In this document: positions 6,546 to 12,546 of the stretch, in pieces | How the letters are laid out: each line of letters opens with the position of its first letter | How positions within the stretch are numbered: position 1 is the stretch's first letter | Origin: Spyradocola sp034113365 | Lineage (GTDB): Bacteria; Bacillota; Clostridia; Christensenellales; UBA1750 | Length of the DNA stretch: 12,546 nt | Direction of reading: 5' to 3' | Assembly (NCBI GenBank): GCA_034113365.1 | Contig: JAXEXP010000036.1 | Coordinates: 1 to 12,546 of the forward strand | Made by a program: the position numbers and the translations under genes | Notes under the pieces: model-generated | Databases searched by the model: none | What the model was told of the DNA's origin: nothing | The model's input: the letters and a program-made list of their open reading frames with translations, nothing else

Positions 6546-7412
6546 ATGGCGAGAGTGGGTTTGGTTTTGGAAGGCGGCGGGATGCGCGGGTCTTATACAT
6601 TGGGGATATTGGATGTGCTGCTTGAAGAAAAGCTGTACTTTCCCTATGTAATCGGCGTGTCGGCAGGGGCTTGCAACGCGGCGTCGTATGTCTCGCGGCA
6701 GGCAGGGCGCGGGCAGCGCATCGTGGAGCGGTTCCTGCCCGACAAGCGCTATCTTTCCTTTGGAAACCTGCTGCGCAAGGGGCACTCGATGTTCGGCATG
6801 GACTTCATATTTGACGAGATCCCGGCCAAGCACGAGCTGTTCGACTACGACACGTTCTACGCCACCGGCACGCGCATGGTCATCGGCGTGACGGACGTGG
6901 TCACCGGCTCGGCGCGGTACGTGGAGAACCCGCCGCGCACGGTGCTCAACGACTACTACCGCGCGTCCAGCTCCATTCCGCTGTTCTCCCCCATCGTGAC
7001 CGTGGAGGGCGGGCAATACTTAGACGGCGGGACGTCCGATCCCATTCCGTTTGACGAGGCGCTGCGGCACTGCGACAAGGTGGTCGTGGTGGTGACGCGG
7101 CCGCGCGGCTACGTCAAGTCCCCGGTGCCCGCGCTCGGCGTGTACCGGCACGCGCTGCGGGCCTATCCCAACATGGTGGAAACGGTGCGCGTGCGCCACG
7201 AGGTGTACAACGCGCAGCGGCAGCGTCTTGCGGAGCTGGAAAAGGACGGCCGGGCGATGGTGTTCTACCCGGAGCAGATGGACGTGGACGTGTTCGAAAA
7301 GAAGCCCGAGCGGCTGCACGCGGTATACGAAGAGGGTGCGGCGCAGGCGCGGGCGCGGATGGACGAGCTGCGCGCCTTCCTCGCCGACGCGGACAACATG
7401 CTGGACAAGTAA
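6546..7412 (+). CDS. Patatin-like phospholipase family protein
   Basis: A 288-residue serine lipid acyl hydrolase of the bacterial patatin family. The oxyanion-hole glycine run GGGMRG is at residues 10-15, the nucleophile elbow GVSAG has Ser39, and the catalytic Asp160 is in DGG (160-162). Together they form the complete Ser-Asp dyad. The fold starts almost at the first residue, with no signal peptide or membrane span, so it is cytosolic. The C-terminal third (about 195-288) is charged and rich in Arg/Glu, as in YjjU/RssA-like members. The ribosome site is weak (GAGGT at about 6532-6536). The gene stands alone between a palindromic repeat and a terminator. Its lipid substrate is unknown. Confidence 0.9.
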   Translation: MARVGLVLEGGGMRGSYTLGILDVLLEEKLYFPYVIGVSAGACNAASYVSRQAGRGQRIVERFLPDKRYLSFGNLLRKGHSMFGMDFIFDEIPAKHELFDYDTFYATGTRMVIGVTDVVTGSARYVENPPRTVLNDYYRASSSIPLFSPIVTVEGGQYLDGGTSDPIPFDEALRHCDKVVVVVTRPRGYVKSPVPALGVYRHALRAYPNMVETVRVRHEVYNAQRQRLAELEKDGRAMVFYPEQMDVDVFEKKPERLHAVYEEGAAQARARMDELRAFLADADNMLDK

Positions 7413-7418
7413 AGGAAG

Positions 7419-7459
7419 CCCCTGCTTTTTCCCGACAGGAAGGAAAACGCGGGGGTTTT
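7419..7459 (+). terminator. Rho-independent terminator after the patatin gene
   Basis: CCCCTGC (7419-7425) pairs with GCGGGGG (7449-7455) with one G-U pair. A pyrimidine/purine stretch between the arms can extend the stem. It is followed by TTTTGTTGTATTT. It starts seven bases after the stop codon. Confidence 0.7.
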
Positions 7460-7491
7460 GTTGTATTTATCCATCACAGACAAAAAACCGC

Positions 7492-7500
7492 AAAGGGGTG
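7492..7500 (+). promoter_or_regulatory. Ribosome binding site that sets the glycosidase start
   Basis: AAAGGGGTG ends eight bases before the ATG at 7509. An in-frame ATG further upstream, at 7458, lies in the terminator tail and has no such site. Confidence 0.65.
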
Positions 7501-7508
7501 CACAGAGT

Positions 7509-8789
7509 ATGAAAAAGCTGACGGTGCAGGGGCGATATCTGGCGTGGGAGACGGGCGAGCCCTTCTTTTACCTGGGCGACACGGCCTGGGAGCTGTTCCA
7601 CCGGCTGCGCGCGGACGAGCTGGAGACCTACTTCTCGACGCGGGCGGCGCAGGGGTTCACGGTGAGCCAATGCGTGGCGCTGGCGGAGTTTGAGGGCCTG
7701 ACGGTGCCCAACGCGCACGGGCGGCTGCCCTTTCACTTCACGGACGGCCTGCCTGACCCGACGAAGCCCGATCTGGGTGGAGAATACTCCTACTGGGATC
7801 ACGTGGACAGGGCTCTGGACGCGGCGGCGGCCCACGGCATGCTGATCGCGCTGCTGCCCACCTGGGGCGACAAGATCAACCTGTGCTGGGGCAAGGGGCC
7901 GGTGGTGTTTGACGAGGACAACGCGTATGTTTACGGCAAGTGGATCGGCGCGCGGTACAGCGGCCGCTGGAACCTGATCTGGATGCTGGGCGGCGACCGT
8001 CCCATCGAAGGCGCGCACCGCCGCATACTCGACGCGATGGCGCGCGGCATCCGCGAGGCCGACCCCAACCACCTGATCACCTTCCACCCGCCGGGCGCAA
8101 AGGACTCGACGGACTTTCTGCCGGACGCGGACTACATCGACTTCCACACCGCGCAGACGGGCCACGGCATCGAGCAGTGCTACGCAAGCGACGCGGTGAT
8201 GCGCAAGATGGCTGCGGCGTCGGACAAGCCCTATCTGGACTCCGAACCGCGGTATGAGGATCACCCGGCGTGCTTCAACGACCGCATCGGCTGGTACTGG
8301 GACGAGGCCGACGTGCGGCAGAACGCCTACTGGGACGTGCTGGCGGGCGCGTACGGGCACACCTACGGCAACCACTGCATCTGGTCGATGACGACGGAGC
8401 CCTCCTCGTATTTCCCCTATCGCTGGCGCGAGGCGCTCACGCACCCGGGCGCGCGGCAGATGGGGTATGTAAAGCACCTGCGGCTGTCGCACGACTACTT
8501 CTCGCTGCGGCCCGCGCCGGAGCTTCTGCTGGAGGATCTGCCCGGCATGGGGCACATGGCGGCGGCGCGGGGCGACGGGTATGCCTACGTTTACAGCCCG
8601 CTGGGCGTGCCGTTTGCGCTGGATCTGACGCTGTTCCCAGGGGCAAAGCAGGTGCGGGCGCTGTGGTTCGACCCGCGCACGGGCGCGCAGCGGGTGTTCG
8701 CCATCCTGCCGCCGGAGGGACGCAATCTGTTCGCGCCGCCCACGCAGGGCAAGGGCTGCGACTGGGTGCTGATCCTGGAGGCCGTATAG
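7509..8789 (+). CDS. DUF4038 / GH140-type glycoside hydrolase (apiosidase-like)
   Basis: A 426-residue (beta/alpha)8 glycoside hydrolase resembling the DUF4038 family that includes GH140 apiosidases. Landmarks are FFYLGDTAWELFHRL (19-33), LLPTWGDK (115-122), WMLGGDR with Asp163 as the candidate acid/base, LDSEPRYED with Glu246 as the candidate nucleophile, and AYGHTYGNHCIWS (281-293). The last 90 or so residues (WFDPRTGAQ, GCDWVLILE) match the small C-terminal beta domain usually found after DUF4038. There is no signal peptide, so it would act on imported oligosaccharides in the cytosol. It is flanked by terminators with no sugar transporter or other glycosidase beside it, which is odd for a pectin enzyme. 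Activity on apiose or another pentofuranoside is inferred from family only. Confidence 0.86.
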   Translation: MKKLTVQGRYLAWETGEPFFYLGDTAWELFHRLRADELETYFSTRAAQGFTVSQCVALAEFEGLTVPNAHGRLPFHFTDGLPDPTKPDLGGEYSYWDHVDRALDAAAAHGMLIALLPTWGDKINLCWGKGPVVFDEDNAYVYGKWIGARYSGRWNLIWMLGGDRPIEGAHRRILDAMARGIREADPNHLITFHPPGAKDSTDFLPDADYIDFHTAQTGHGIEQCYASDAVMRKMAAASDKPYLDSEPRYEDHPACFNDRIGWYWDEADVRQNAYWDVLAGAYGHTYGNHCIWSMTTEPSSYFPYRWREALTHPGARQMGYVKHLRLSHDYFSLRPAPELLLEDLPGMGHMAAARGDGYAYVYSPLGVPFALDLTLFPGAKQVRALWFDPRTGAQRVFAILPPEGRNLFAPPTQGKGCDWVLILEAV

Positions 8790-8839
8790 CGGCCGCGCAC
8801 GTTTCCGAGTCAAAAAACGGGGACACCATCATAAATTAG

Positions 8840-8880
8840 AGGCTCAGCAGCTTCCAAAAAGGGGACTGCTGAGCCTTTTG
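8840..8880. terminator. Strong terminator shared by convergent genes
   Basis: AGGCTCAGCAG (8840-8850) pairs perfectly with CTGCTGAGCCT (8866-8876), followed by TTTTGTTG on the plus strand. It lies between the glycosidase (ending at 8789) and the 3' end of purB (8896). The T-tract serves the plus strand best; on the minus strand the stem is followed only by CTAATTT, so it is a weaker terminator for purB. Confidence 0.85.
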
Positions 8881-8895
8881 TTGTGCCGGAGGGGA

Positions 8896-10332
8896 TCAGA
8901 CGTTGACCTGAGCGTCGACCTGGACGTCGCCCTCGGCGTCGAGTATGGGCTGGATGTAGTCGGCGAGGAACTCGTCCACCTGCTCGGGGCAGCGGCCGAT
9001 GTAGAGGCTGGGGTCGAGCACGGCGTCCAGCTGCTCGCGCGTCATGCCGAAGGCGGGATCGGCGGCCAGGCGGGAGAGCAGGTCGCAGTCCGCGCCCTCC
9101 TCCTTCATGCGGCGGGAGGCCTCCATGGAGTGCTGGCGGATCCTCTCGTGCAGCGCCTGACGGTCGCCGCCGCGCTTGACGGCCTCCATCAGTATGTTCT
9201 CGGTGGCAAGGAAGGGCAGGAACTCGCGGATGCGCTTTTCGATGATCTTGGGGTAGACCACCATGCCGTCGGTGACGTTGATGTAGAGCGAGAGCACGGC
9301 GTCAGCGGCGAGGAAGGCCTCGGAGATGGACAGGCGGCGGTTGGCCGAGTCGTCCAGCGTGCGCTCCAGCCACTGGGTGGAGGCCGTCATCGCGGGGTTC
9401 TCCATCAGCGACATGATGTAGCGCGACAGCGAGCAGATGCGCTCGGAGCGCATGGGGTTGCGCTTGTAGGCCATGGCCGAGGAGCCGACCTGATTCTTCT
9501 CGAAGGGCTCCTCCATCTCGCGCATGTGCTGCAGCAGGCGCAGGTCGTTGCCGAAGCGGTAGGCCGACTGCGCAAGGCCGCCCAGCACGTTCAGCACGCG
9601 GGAGTCCAGCTTGCGGGGATAGGTCTGGCCGGAGACGGGGAACACGCCGTCGATGCCCATCTTGTGCGCGACCAGCTCGTCCAGCTTCTTGACCTTGTCG
9701 TGATCGCCCTCAAACAGCGCCAGGAAGGAGGCCTGCGTGCCGGTGGTGCCGCGGGAGCCGAGCAGACGCAGCTGGCCCTGCATGTGCACAAGGTCGGTGT
9801 AGTCCATCAGCAGATCCTGCATCCACAGCGTGGCGCGCTTGCCGACCGTGACGGGCTGCGCGGGCTGCAGGTGGGTGTAGCCCAGCGTGGGCAGCGCGCG
9901 GTACTGCTTGGCAAAGCGGGCGAGGTTCTCCAGCACCTTGACCATCTTCTTGCGGATGATCTCAAGGCCTTCTTTGAGGATGAGCACGTCGGCGTTGTCG
10001 GTAACGTAGCAGGAGGTGGCGCCCAGGTGGATGATGCCCTTAGCATTCGGGCACTTGACGCCGTAGGCGTAGACGTGCGCCATCACGTCGTGGCGGATCT
10101 CCTTCTCCTTGGCGGCGACGCAGTCGTAGTCGATGTCGTAGATGTGCGCGCGCAGCTCGTCCACCTGCTCCTGGGTGATGGGCAGGCCCAGCTCCATCTC
10201 GGTCTCGGCCAGCGCCACCCACAGCTTTCTCCACGTGGAGTAGCGGGTGTCGTTGGAAAACAGCTTCAGCATCGCGGGCGACGCATAGCGTCCCTGCAGG
10301 GGGCTTTGGTAGGAAGCATTGGCATTGGACAT
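8896..10332 (-). CDS. purB: Adenylosuccinate lyase
   Basis: A 478-residue enzyme of the fumarase/aspartase superfamily. It releases fumarate from SAICAR in IMP synthesis and from adenylosuccinate in AMP synthesis; the active enzyme is a cytosolic homotetramer. The signature GSSAMAYKRNP is at 283-293. Active-site histidines His81 (RHDVMAH) and His154 (GYTHLQPAQP) are in place, and RGTTGTQASF (194-203) is conserved. The KRNP form and the length are those of the animal-like PurB subgroup common in Clostridia, longer than the roughly 430-residue Bacillus form. Where most members have SSAMPxKRNP, this one has Ala288 instead of Pro. The ATG at 10332 has AAGGAGG upstream on the minus strand with a long 11-base spacer. 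It diverges from the purE operon. Confidence 0.96.
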   Translation of the reverse strand: MSNANASYQSPLQGRYASPAMLKLFSNDTRYSTWRKLWVALAETEMELGLPITQEQVDELRAHIYDIDYDCVAAKEKEIRHDVMAHVYAYGVKCPNAKGIIHLGATSCYVTDNADVLILKEGLEIIRKKMVKVLENLARFAKQYRALPTLGYTHLQPAQPVTVGKRATLWMQDLLMDYTDLVHMQGQLRLLGSRGTTGTQASFLALFEGDHDKVKKLDELVAHKMGIDGVFPVSGQTYPRKLDSRVLNVLGGLAQSAYRFGNDLRLLQHMREMEEPFEKNQVGSSAMAYKRNPMRSERICSLSRYIMSLMENPAMTASTQWLERTLDDSANRRLSISEAFLAADAVLSLYINVTDGMVVYPKIIEKRIREFLPFLATENILMEAVKRGGDRQALHERIRQHSMEASRRMKEEGADCDLLSRLAADPAFGMTREQLDAVLDPSLYIGRCPEQVDEFLADYIQPILDAEGDVQVDAQVNV

Positions 10333-10360
10333 AAAATAGGCGACCTCCTTGGCTGAACTG

Positions 10361-10382
10361 GGCGCGCGCCTTCCTGCGCGCC
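10361..10382 (-). other. GC-rich hairpin in the purB leader
   Basis: GGCGCGC (10361-10367) pairs with GCGCGCC (10376-10382) around an 8-base loop. It lies between the inferred purB start site (near 10392) and its ribosome site. There is no T-run, so it is not a terminator. A role in message stability or translation is possible. Confidence 0.5.
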
Positions 10383-10398
10383 GTATGATGCTCCTTTT

Positions 10399-10427
10399 AT
10401 TATAATTCGGTCAATGCCGCGCGGAAA
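10399..10427 (-). promoter_or_regulatory. Candidate purB promoter
   Basis: On the minus strand TATAAT occupies 10404-10399. Seventeen bases upstream lies TTTCCG (10427-10422), a poor -35 match. The -10 box is convincing; the weak -35 suggests an activator or a regulated promoter. Confidence 0.5.
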
Positions 10428-10438
10428 AGGCAGATTTG

Positions 10439-10514
10439 GTTAAATATCCGGCCCAACACGGCCAAAAACCCGAACATTCTTCATTCGTTATCAATTTGTG
10501 TACGGATATTTAAC
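10439..10514. promoter_or_regulatory. 12-bp inverted repeat spanning the purB/purE divergent control region
   Basis: GTTAAATATCCG (10439-10450) is the exact reverse complement of CGGATATTTAAC (10503-10514), with 52 bases between. The right arm abuts the purE -35 box; the left arm lies about 11 bases from the purB -35 region. A PurR-box-like AAACCCGAACATT (10466-10478) lies near the centre, matching 12 of 13 positions of the AWWWCCGAACWWT box I recall from Bacillus PurR. Further CCGAA words on the minus strand are at 10410-10406 (in the purB promoter) and 10587-10583 (in the purE leader). This is the likely operator region for both promoters. Confidence 0.5.
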
Positions 10515-10543
10515 TTGCAGTCGCACTGTGCATAGGGTAAAAT
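10515..10543 (+). promoter_or_regulatory. Promoter of the purE-purC-purF operon
   Basis: TTGCAG (10515-10520) and TAAAAT (10538-10543) are spaced by 17 bases. The start would be near 10550, leaving a leader of about 60 bases before purE. Confidence 0.6.
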
Positions 10544-10556
10544 AAAGGCAAAGAGA

Positions 10557-10586
10557 CGAACAGTTTGGGGTTCAACCCCCCGTTCG
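10557..10586 (+). other. Stem-loop in the purE leader
   Basis: CGAAC (10557-10561) pairs with GTTCG (10582-10586), enclosing an inner GGGG/CCCC stem around TTCAA. It ends nine bases ahead of the purE ribosome site and has no T-run. It does not resemble a purine riboswitch, whose conserved core I could not find. Confidence 0.45.
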
Positions 10587-10594
10587 GATTTCGG

Positions 10595-10601
10595 AAGGAG
10601 G
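10595..10601 (+). promoter_or_regulatory. Ribosome binding site that sets the purE start
   Basis: AAGGAGG ends eight bases before the ATG at 10610. It rules out the in-frame ATG at 10565, which lies inside the leader stem-loop. Confidence 0.8.
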
Positions 10602-10609
10602 CCCCTTAC

Positions 10610-11110
10610 ATGAGCAAAAAGGTTGCTGTCATCATGGGCAGCGATTCGGACTTTCCCGTGGTCAAGGGCTGCGTAAAGACGCTCAAGTCCTTCGGTGTGC
10701 CGGTGGAGGTGCGCGTGCTTTCGGCACACCGCACGCCCGAGGAGGCCGCGGAGTTCTCCCGCAGCGCGCGCGATAAGGGCTTTGGCGTGATCATCGCGGC
10801 GGCGGGCAAGGCGGCGCACCTGGCCGGCGTGCTGGCGGCGCACACCACGCTGCCCGTCATCGGCATCCCGATCAAGTCCTCTACGCTGGACGGTCTGGAC
10901 GCGCTGCTGGCCACTGTGCAGATGCCCAAGGGCATACCGGTGGCGACGGTCGCCATCGACGGCGCGGACAACGCGGCGTTCCTGGCGATCCAGATGCTGG
11001 CGCTCTCCGACGAGGCGCTGGCCGAAAAGCTGGCCGAATACAAGGTCAAAATGACCCGCGAAGTGATGGAAAAGAACGACAAACTGCAAAAGGAGATCGA
11101 AGCGCTATGA
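10610..11110 (+). CDS. purE: N5-carboxyaminoimidazole ribonucleotide mutase (class I PurE)
   Basis: A 166-residue cytosolic enzyme that moves the carboxyl group of N5-CAIR to make CAIR in purine synthesis; the family forms homo-octamers. Class I landmarks are MGSDSDFPVV (9-18), SAHRTPE (38-44) with His40, AGKAAHLAG (65-73), and VQMPKGIPVATVAI (103-116). Small deviations from the commoner AGGAAHLPG motif are Lys67 and Ala72. The start at 10610 follows AAGGAGG. Its stop overlaps the purC start as ATGA, so the two are coupled. A class I PurE normally takes its substrate from PurK; no purK lies between purE and purC here. Confidence 0.96.
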   Translation: MSKKVAVIMGSDSDFPVVKGCVKTLKSFGVPVEVRVLSAHRTPEEAAEFSRSARDKGFGVIIAAAGKAAHLAGVLAAHTTLPVIGIPIKSSTLDGLDALLATVQMPKGIPVATVAIDGADNAAFLAIQMLALSDEALAEKLAEYKVKMTREVMEKNDKLQKEIEAL

Positions 11111-11823
11111 AGATTGAGAAGCTGAACCAGCTCTACGAGGGCAAGGCCAAGAAGGTATTTGAGACCAGCGACCCCGAGCTGCTGATCGTGGACTACAAGG
11201 ACGACGCCACCGCGTTCAACGGGCTGAAGAAGGGCACCATCGAGTCCAAGGGCATCATCAACAACAAGGTGAGCAACTTCCTGATGAAGATGCTGGAGGA
11301 GCACGGCATCCCCACCCACCTGGTGGAGGAGATCTCCGATCGCGAGACCATCGTCAAGCGCGTCAAGATCGTGCCGCTGGAGGTCATCGTGCGCAACATC
11401 GCCGCCGGCTCCCTGTCCAAGCGCCTGGGCCTGCCCGAGGGCACCAAGCTGGGCAGCACGGTGCTGGAGTACTGCTACAAGGACGACGCGCTGGGCGATC
11501 CCATGGTCAACGAGTACCACATCTACGCGATGAACCTGTGCACCAAGGAAGAGCTTGCCACCATCGCTTCCTACGCGCTTAAGATCAACGAGATCCTGGC
11601 GCAGTTCCTGGCGCAGGCCAAGATCGAGCTGATCGACTTTAAGATCGAGTTTGGCCGCACCTCGGACGGCACCATCATTCTGGCCGACGAGATCTCCCCC
11701 GACACCTGCCGCTTCTGGGACAGCGAGACGGGCGAGAAGCTGGACAAGGATCGCTTCCGCAGGGATCTGGGCAACGTCGAGGGTGCATACAAGGAGATCA
11801 TGCACCGTCTGCTGGGTCTGTAA
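11107..11823 (+). CDS. purC: Phosphoribosylaminoimidazole-succinocarboxamide synthase
   Basis: A 238-residue enzyme that ligates aspartate to CAIR with ATP, forming SAICAR, the substrate of the divergent PurB. It starts with LNQLYEGKAKKVF, the ATP-binding N-terminal segment. It carries both family signatures: PLEVIVRNIAAGS (90-102) and LIDFKIEFG (175-183), plus the LADEISPDTCRFWD segment (192-205). Length is normal for a bacterial stand-alone PurC. It overlaps purE by four bases and is followed 89 bases later by purF. Confidence 0.97.
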   Translation: MKIEKLNQLYEGKAKKVFETSDPELLIVDYKDDATAFNGLKKGTIESKGIINNKVSNFLMKMLEEHGIPTHLVEEISDRETIVKRVKIVPLEVIVRNIAAGSLSKRLGLPEGTKLGSTVLEYCYKDDALGDPMVNEYHIYAMNLCTKEELATIASYALKINEILAQFLAQAKIELIDFKIEFGRTSDGTIILADEISPDTCRFWDSETGEKLDKDRFRRDLGNVEGAYKEIMHRLLGL

Positions 11824-11835
11824 ACAAAATAGCAT

Positions 11836-11861
11836 GCAAGGAGAGCGCAAGCCCTCCTTGC
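11836..11861 (+). other. Intercistronic hairpin with GCAA tetraloop between purC and purF
   Basis: GCAAGGAG (11836-11843) pairs with CTCCTTGC (11854-11861). After one A-C mismatch the stem continues with GC/GC closed by a GCAA loop (11847-11850), a stable GNRA type. No T-run follows, so it is more likely a stability or processing element than a terminator. Confidence 0.5.
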
Positions 11862-11912
11862 TGTGTCCAATGGCAATGTGTGTGTTTAGGAAACGGGAAA
11901 GGGAAAAAAGCA

Positions 11913-12546
11913 ATGATGGACGATAAGAAGCTGCACGACGAGTGCGGCGTATTCGGCATTTACTCCGACGCGGACGACCAGAACGTGGCCAGCAGCGCCT
12001 ACCTTGCGCTCTACGCGCTGCAGCACCGCGGCCAGATGAGCTGCGGCATCGCGGTGGGCGACCACGGCATCATCAAATCTCACAAGGACAACGGCCTGGT
12101 GCCCGAGGTGTTCTCGCGCGAGGTGCTGGACTCGCTGGGCGACGGCCACATCGCGGTGGGCCATGTGCGCTACGGCACCAGCGAAAACGCTGACCGCGCC
12201 TCCGCCCAGCCCATGGTCATCCGCCACGTGCGCGGCAACATCGCCATCTGCTTCAACGGCCAGCTGTGCAACGCGCGCGAGCTGCGCCAGGAGCTGGAGA
12301 TGAGCGGCGCCATCTTCCACACCAACAACGACTGCGAGGTCATCGCCTACATCTTCACCCGCGAGCGCCTGAAGGCCGCCTCCACCGAGGAAGCCCTCGC
12401 CAACACCATGAAGCGCCTGCGCGGCGCCTACTCCATCGTGATGATGAGCGCCAAAAAGCTGCTGGCCGCCCGCGACCCGCAGGGCTTCCGGCCGCTGTGC
12501 ATCGGCAAGCGCGCCGGGCAGCTGATCTTCGCCTCCGAAAGCTGCG
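11913..12546 (+). CDS. purF: Amidophosphoribosyltransferase, N-terminal part (runs off the window)
   Basis: The first 211 codons of the enzyme that makes phosphoribosylamine from PRPP and glutamine, the committed step of purine synthesis. This part is the N-terminal glutaminase domain. The nucleophile is Cys11 in ECGVFG, preceded by ten residues (MMDDKKLHDE) that would be removed as a propeptide, as in the Bacillus-type enzyme. Other landmarks are ALQHRGQMSCG (35-45), GHVRYGTS (83-90), the oxyanion motif NGQLCN (115-120, Gln where many have Asn), NNDCEV (138-143) and RDPQGFRPL (187-195). The PRTase domain and any iron-sulfur ligands lie outside. The ribosome site is weak (AAAGGGA at 11898-11904). 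A second ATG at 11916 could also start it. Confidence 0.96.
   Translation, partial: MMDDKKLHDECGVFGIYSDADDQNVASSAYLALYALQHRGQMSCGIAVGDHGIIKSHKDNGLVPEVFSREVLDSLGDGHIAVGHVRYGTSENADRASAQPMVIRHVRGNIAICFNGQLCNARELRQELEMSGAIFHTNNDCEVIAYIFTRERLKAASTEEALANTMKRLRGAYSIVMMSAKKLLAARDPQGFRPLCIGKRAGQLIFASESC

Noticed and set aside
8878..10356. 492-codon open frame on the plus strand opposite purB
   Set aside because: The translation is a low-complexity Val/Leu/Gly/His/Asp mix with no motif, and purB on the other strand is unmistakable.
10500..10609. Purine riboswitch in the purE leader
   Set aside because: The leader is only about 60 bases and lacks the conserved three-way junction elements; only a simple stem-loop is visible.
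1..12546. CRISPR arrays, tRNA or rRNA genes, integrase attachment sites
   Set aside because: No regularly spaced direct repeats, no tRNA-like cloverleaf or rRNA sequence, and no recognisable attachment duplication were seen on either strand.

Overview
The window looks like chromosomal DNA from a GC-rich member of the Firmicutes, most likely a gut-type Clostridia; I infer the lineage and cannot name a genus. The grounds are strong Shine-Dalgarno sequences (GGAGG, AAGGAGG), consensus SigA-type promoters, a lipoprotein-type amino-acid binding protein, a purE-purC-purF gene order with a Bacillus-type PurF propeptide, and a PurB with the animal-like KRNP signature.

Layout. (1) Bases 2-205 are the C-terminal end of an IS1182-like transposase, which ends in a perfect 14-bp hairpin. 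(2) A consensus promoter (TTGACA-N18-TATAAT) starts on the transposase stop codon and overlaps an 11-bp palindromic operator candidate. It precedes a tightly packed four-gene operon (274-3932): SDR dehydrogenase, creatininase-family hydrolase, aldo/keto reductase, and an amidohydrolase-fold protein that seems to lack every expected metal ligand. (3) A second promoter (TTGCAT-N17-TATAAT), in a region dense in GCAT/ATGC words, precedes a three-gene polar amino-acid ABC importer (4074-6454): lipoprotein, permease, ATPase. (4) Two single genes follow: a patatin-like phospholipase (6546-7412) and a GH140/DUF4038-type glycoside hydrolase without a signal peptide (7509-8789), each followed by a hairpin terminator. 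(5) The right third is purine biosynthesis: purB on the minus strand (8896-10332) diverges from purE-purC-purF on the plus strand (10610 to beyond the window end). The 277-bp gap between them holds promoters in both directions, a 12-bp inverted repeat flanking the centre, PurR-box-like CCGAA motifs and two leader hairpins.

How the genes may work together. The pur genes cover the carboxylation/mutase step (PurE), SAICAR synthesis (PurC), both PurB lyase reactions and the committed first step (PurF). The four-gene operon looks like a small catabolic module: two NAD(P)-type oxidoreductases and a metal hydrolase of the family that includes creatininase and, as I recall, the inositol-ring hydrolase IolN, plus the degenerate amidohydrolase. 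Its substrate cannot be read from the sequence. The most unusual items are the apparently metal-less amidohydrolase and the promoter/operator at the edge of the insertion sequence.
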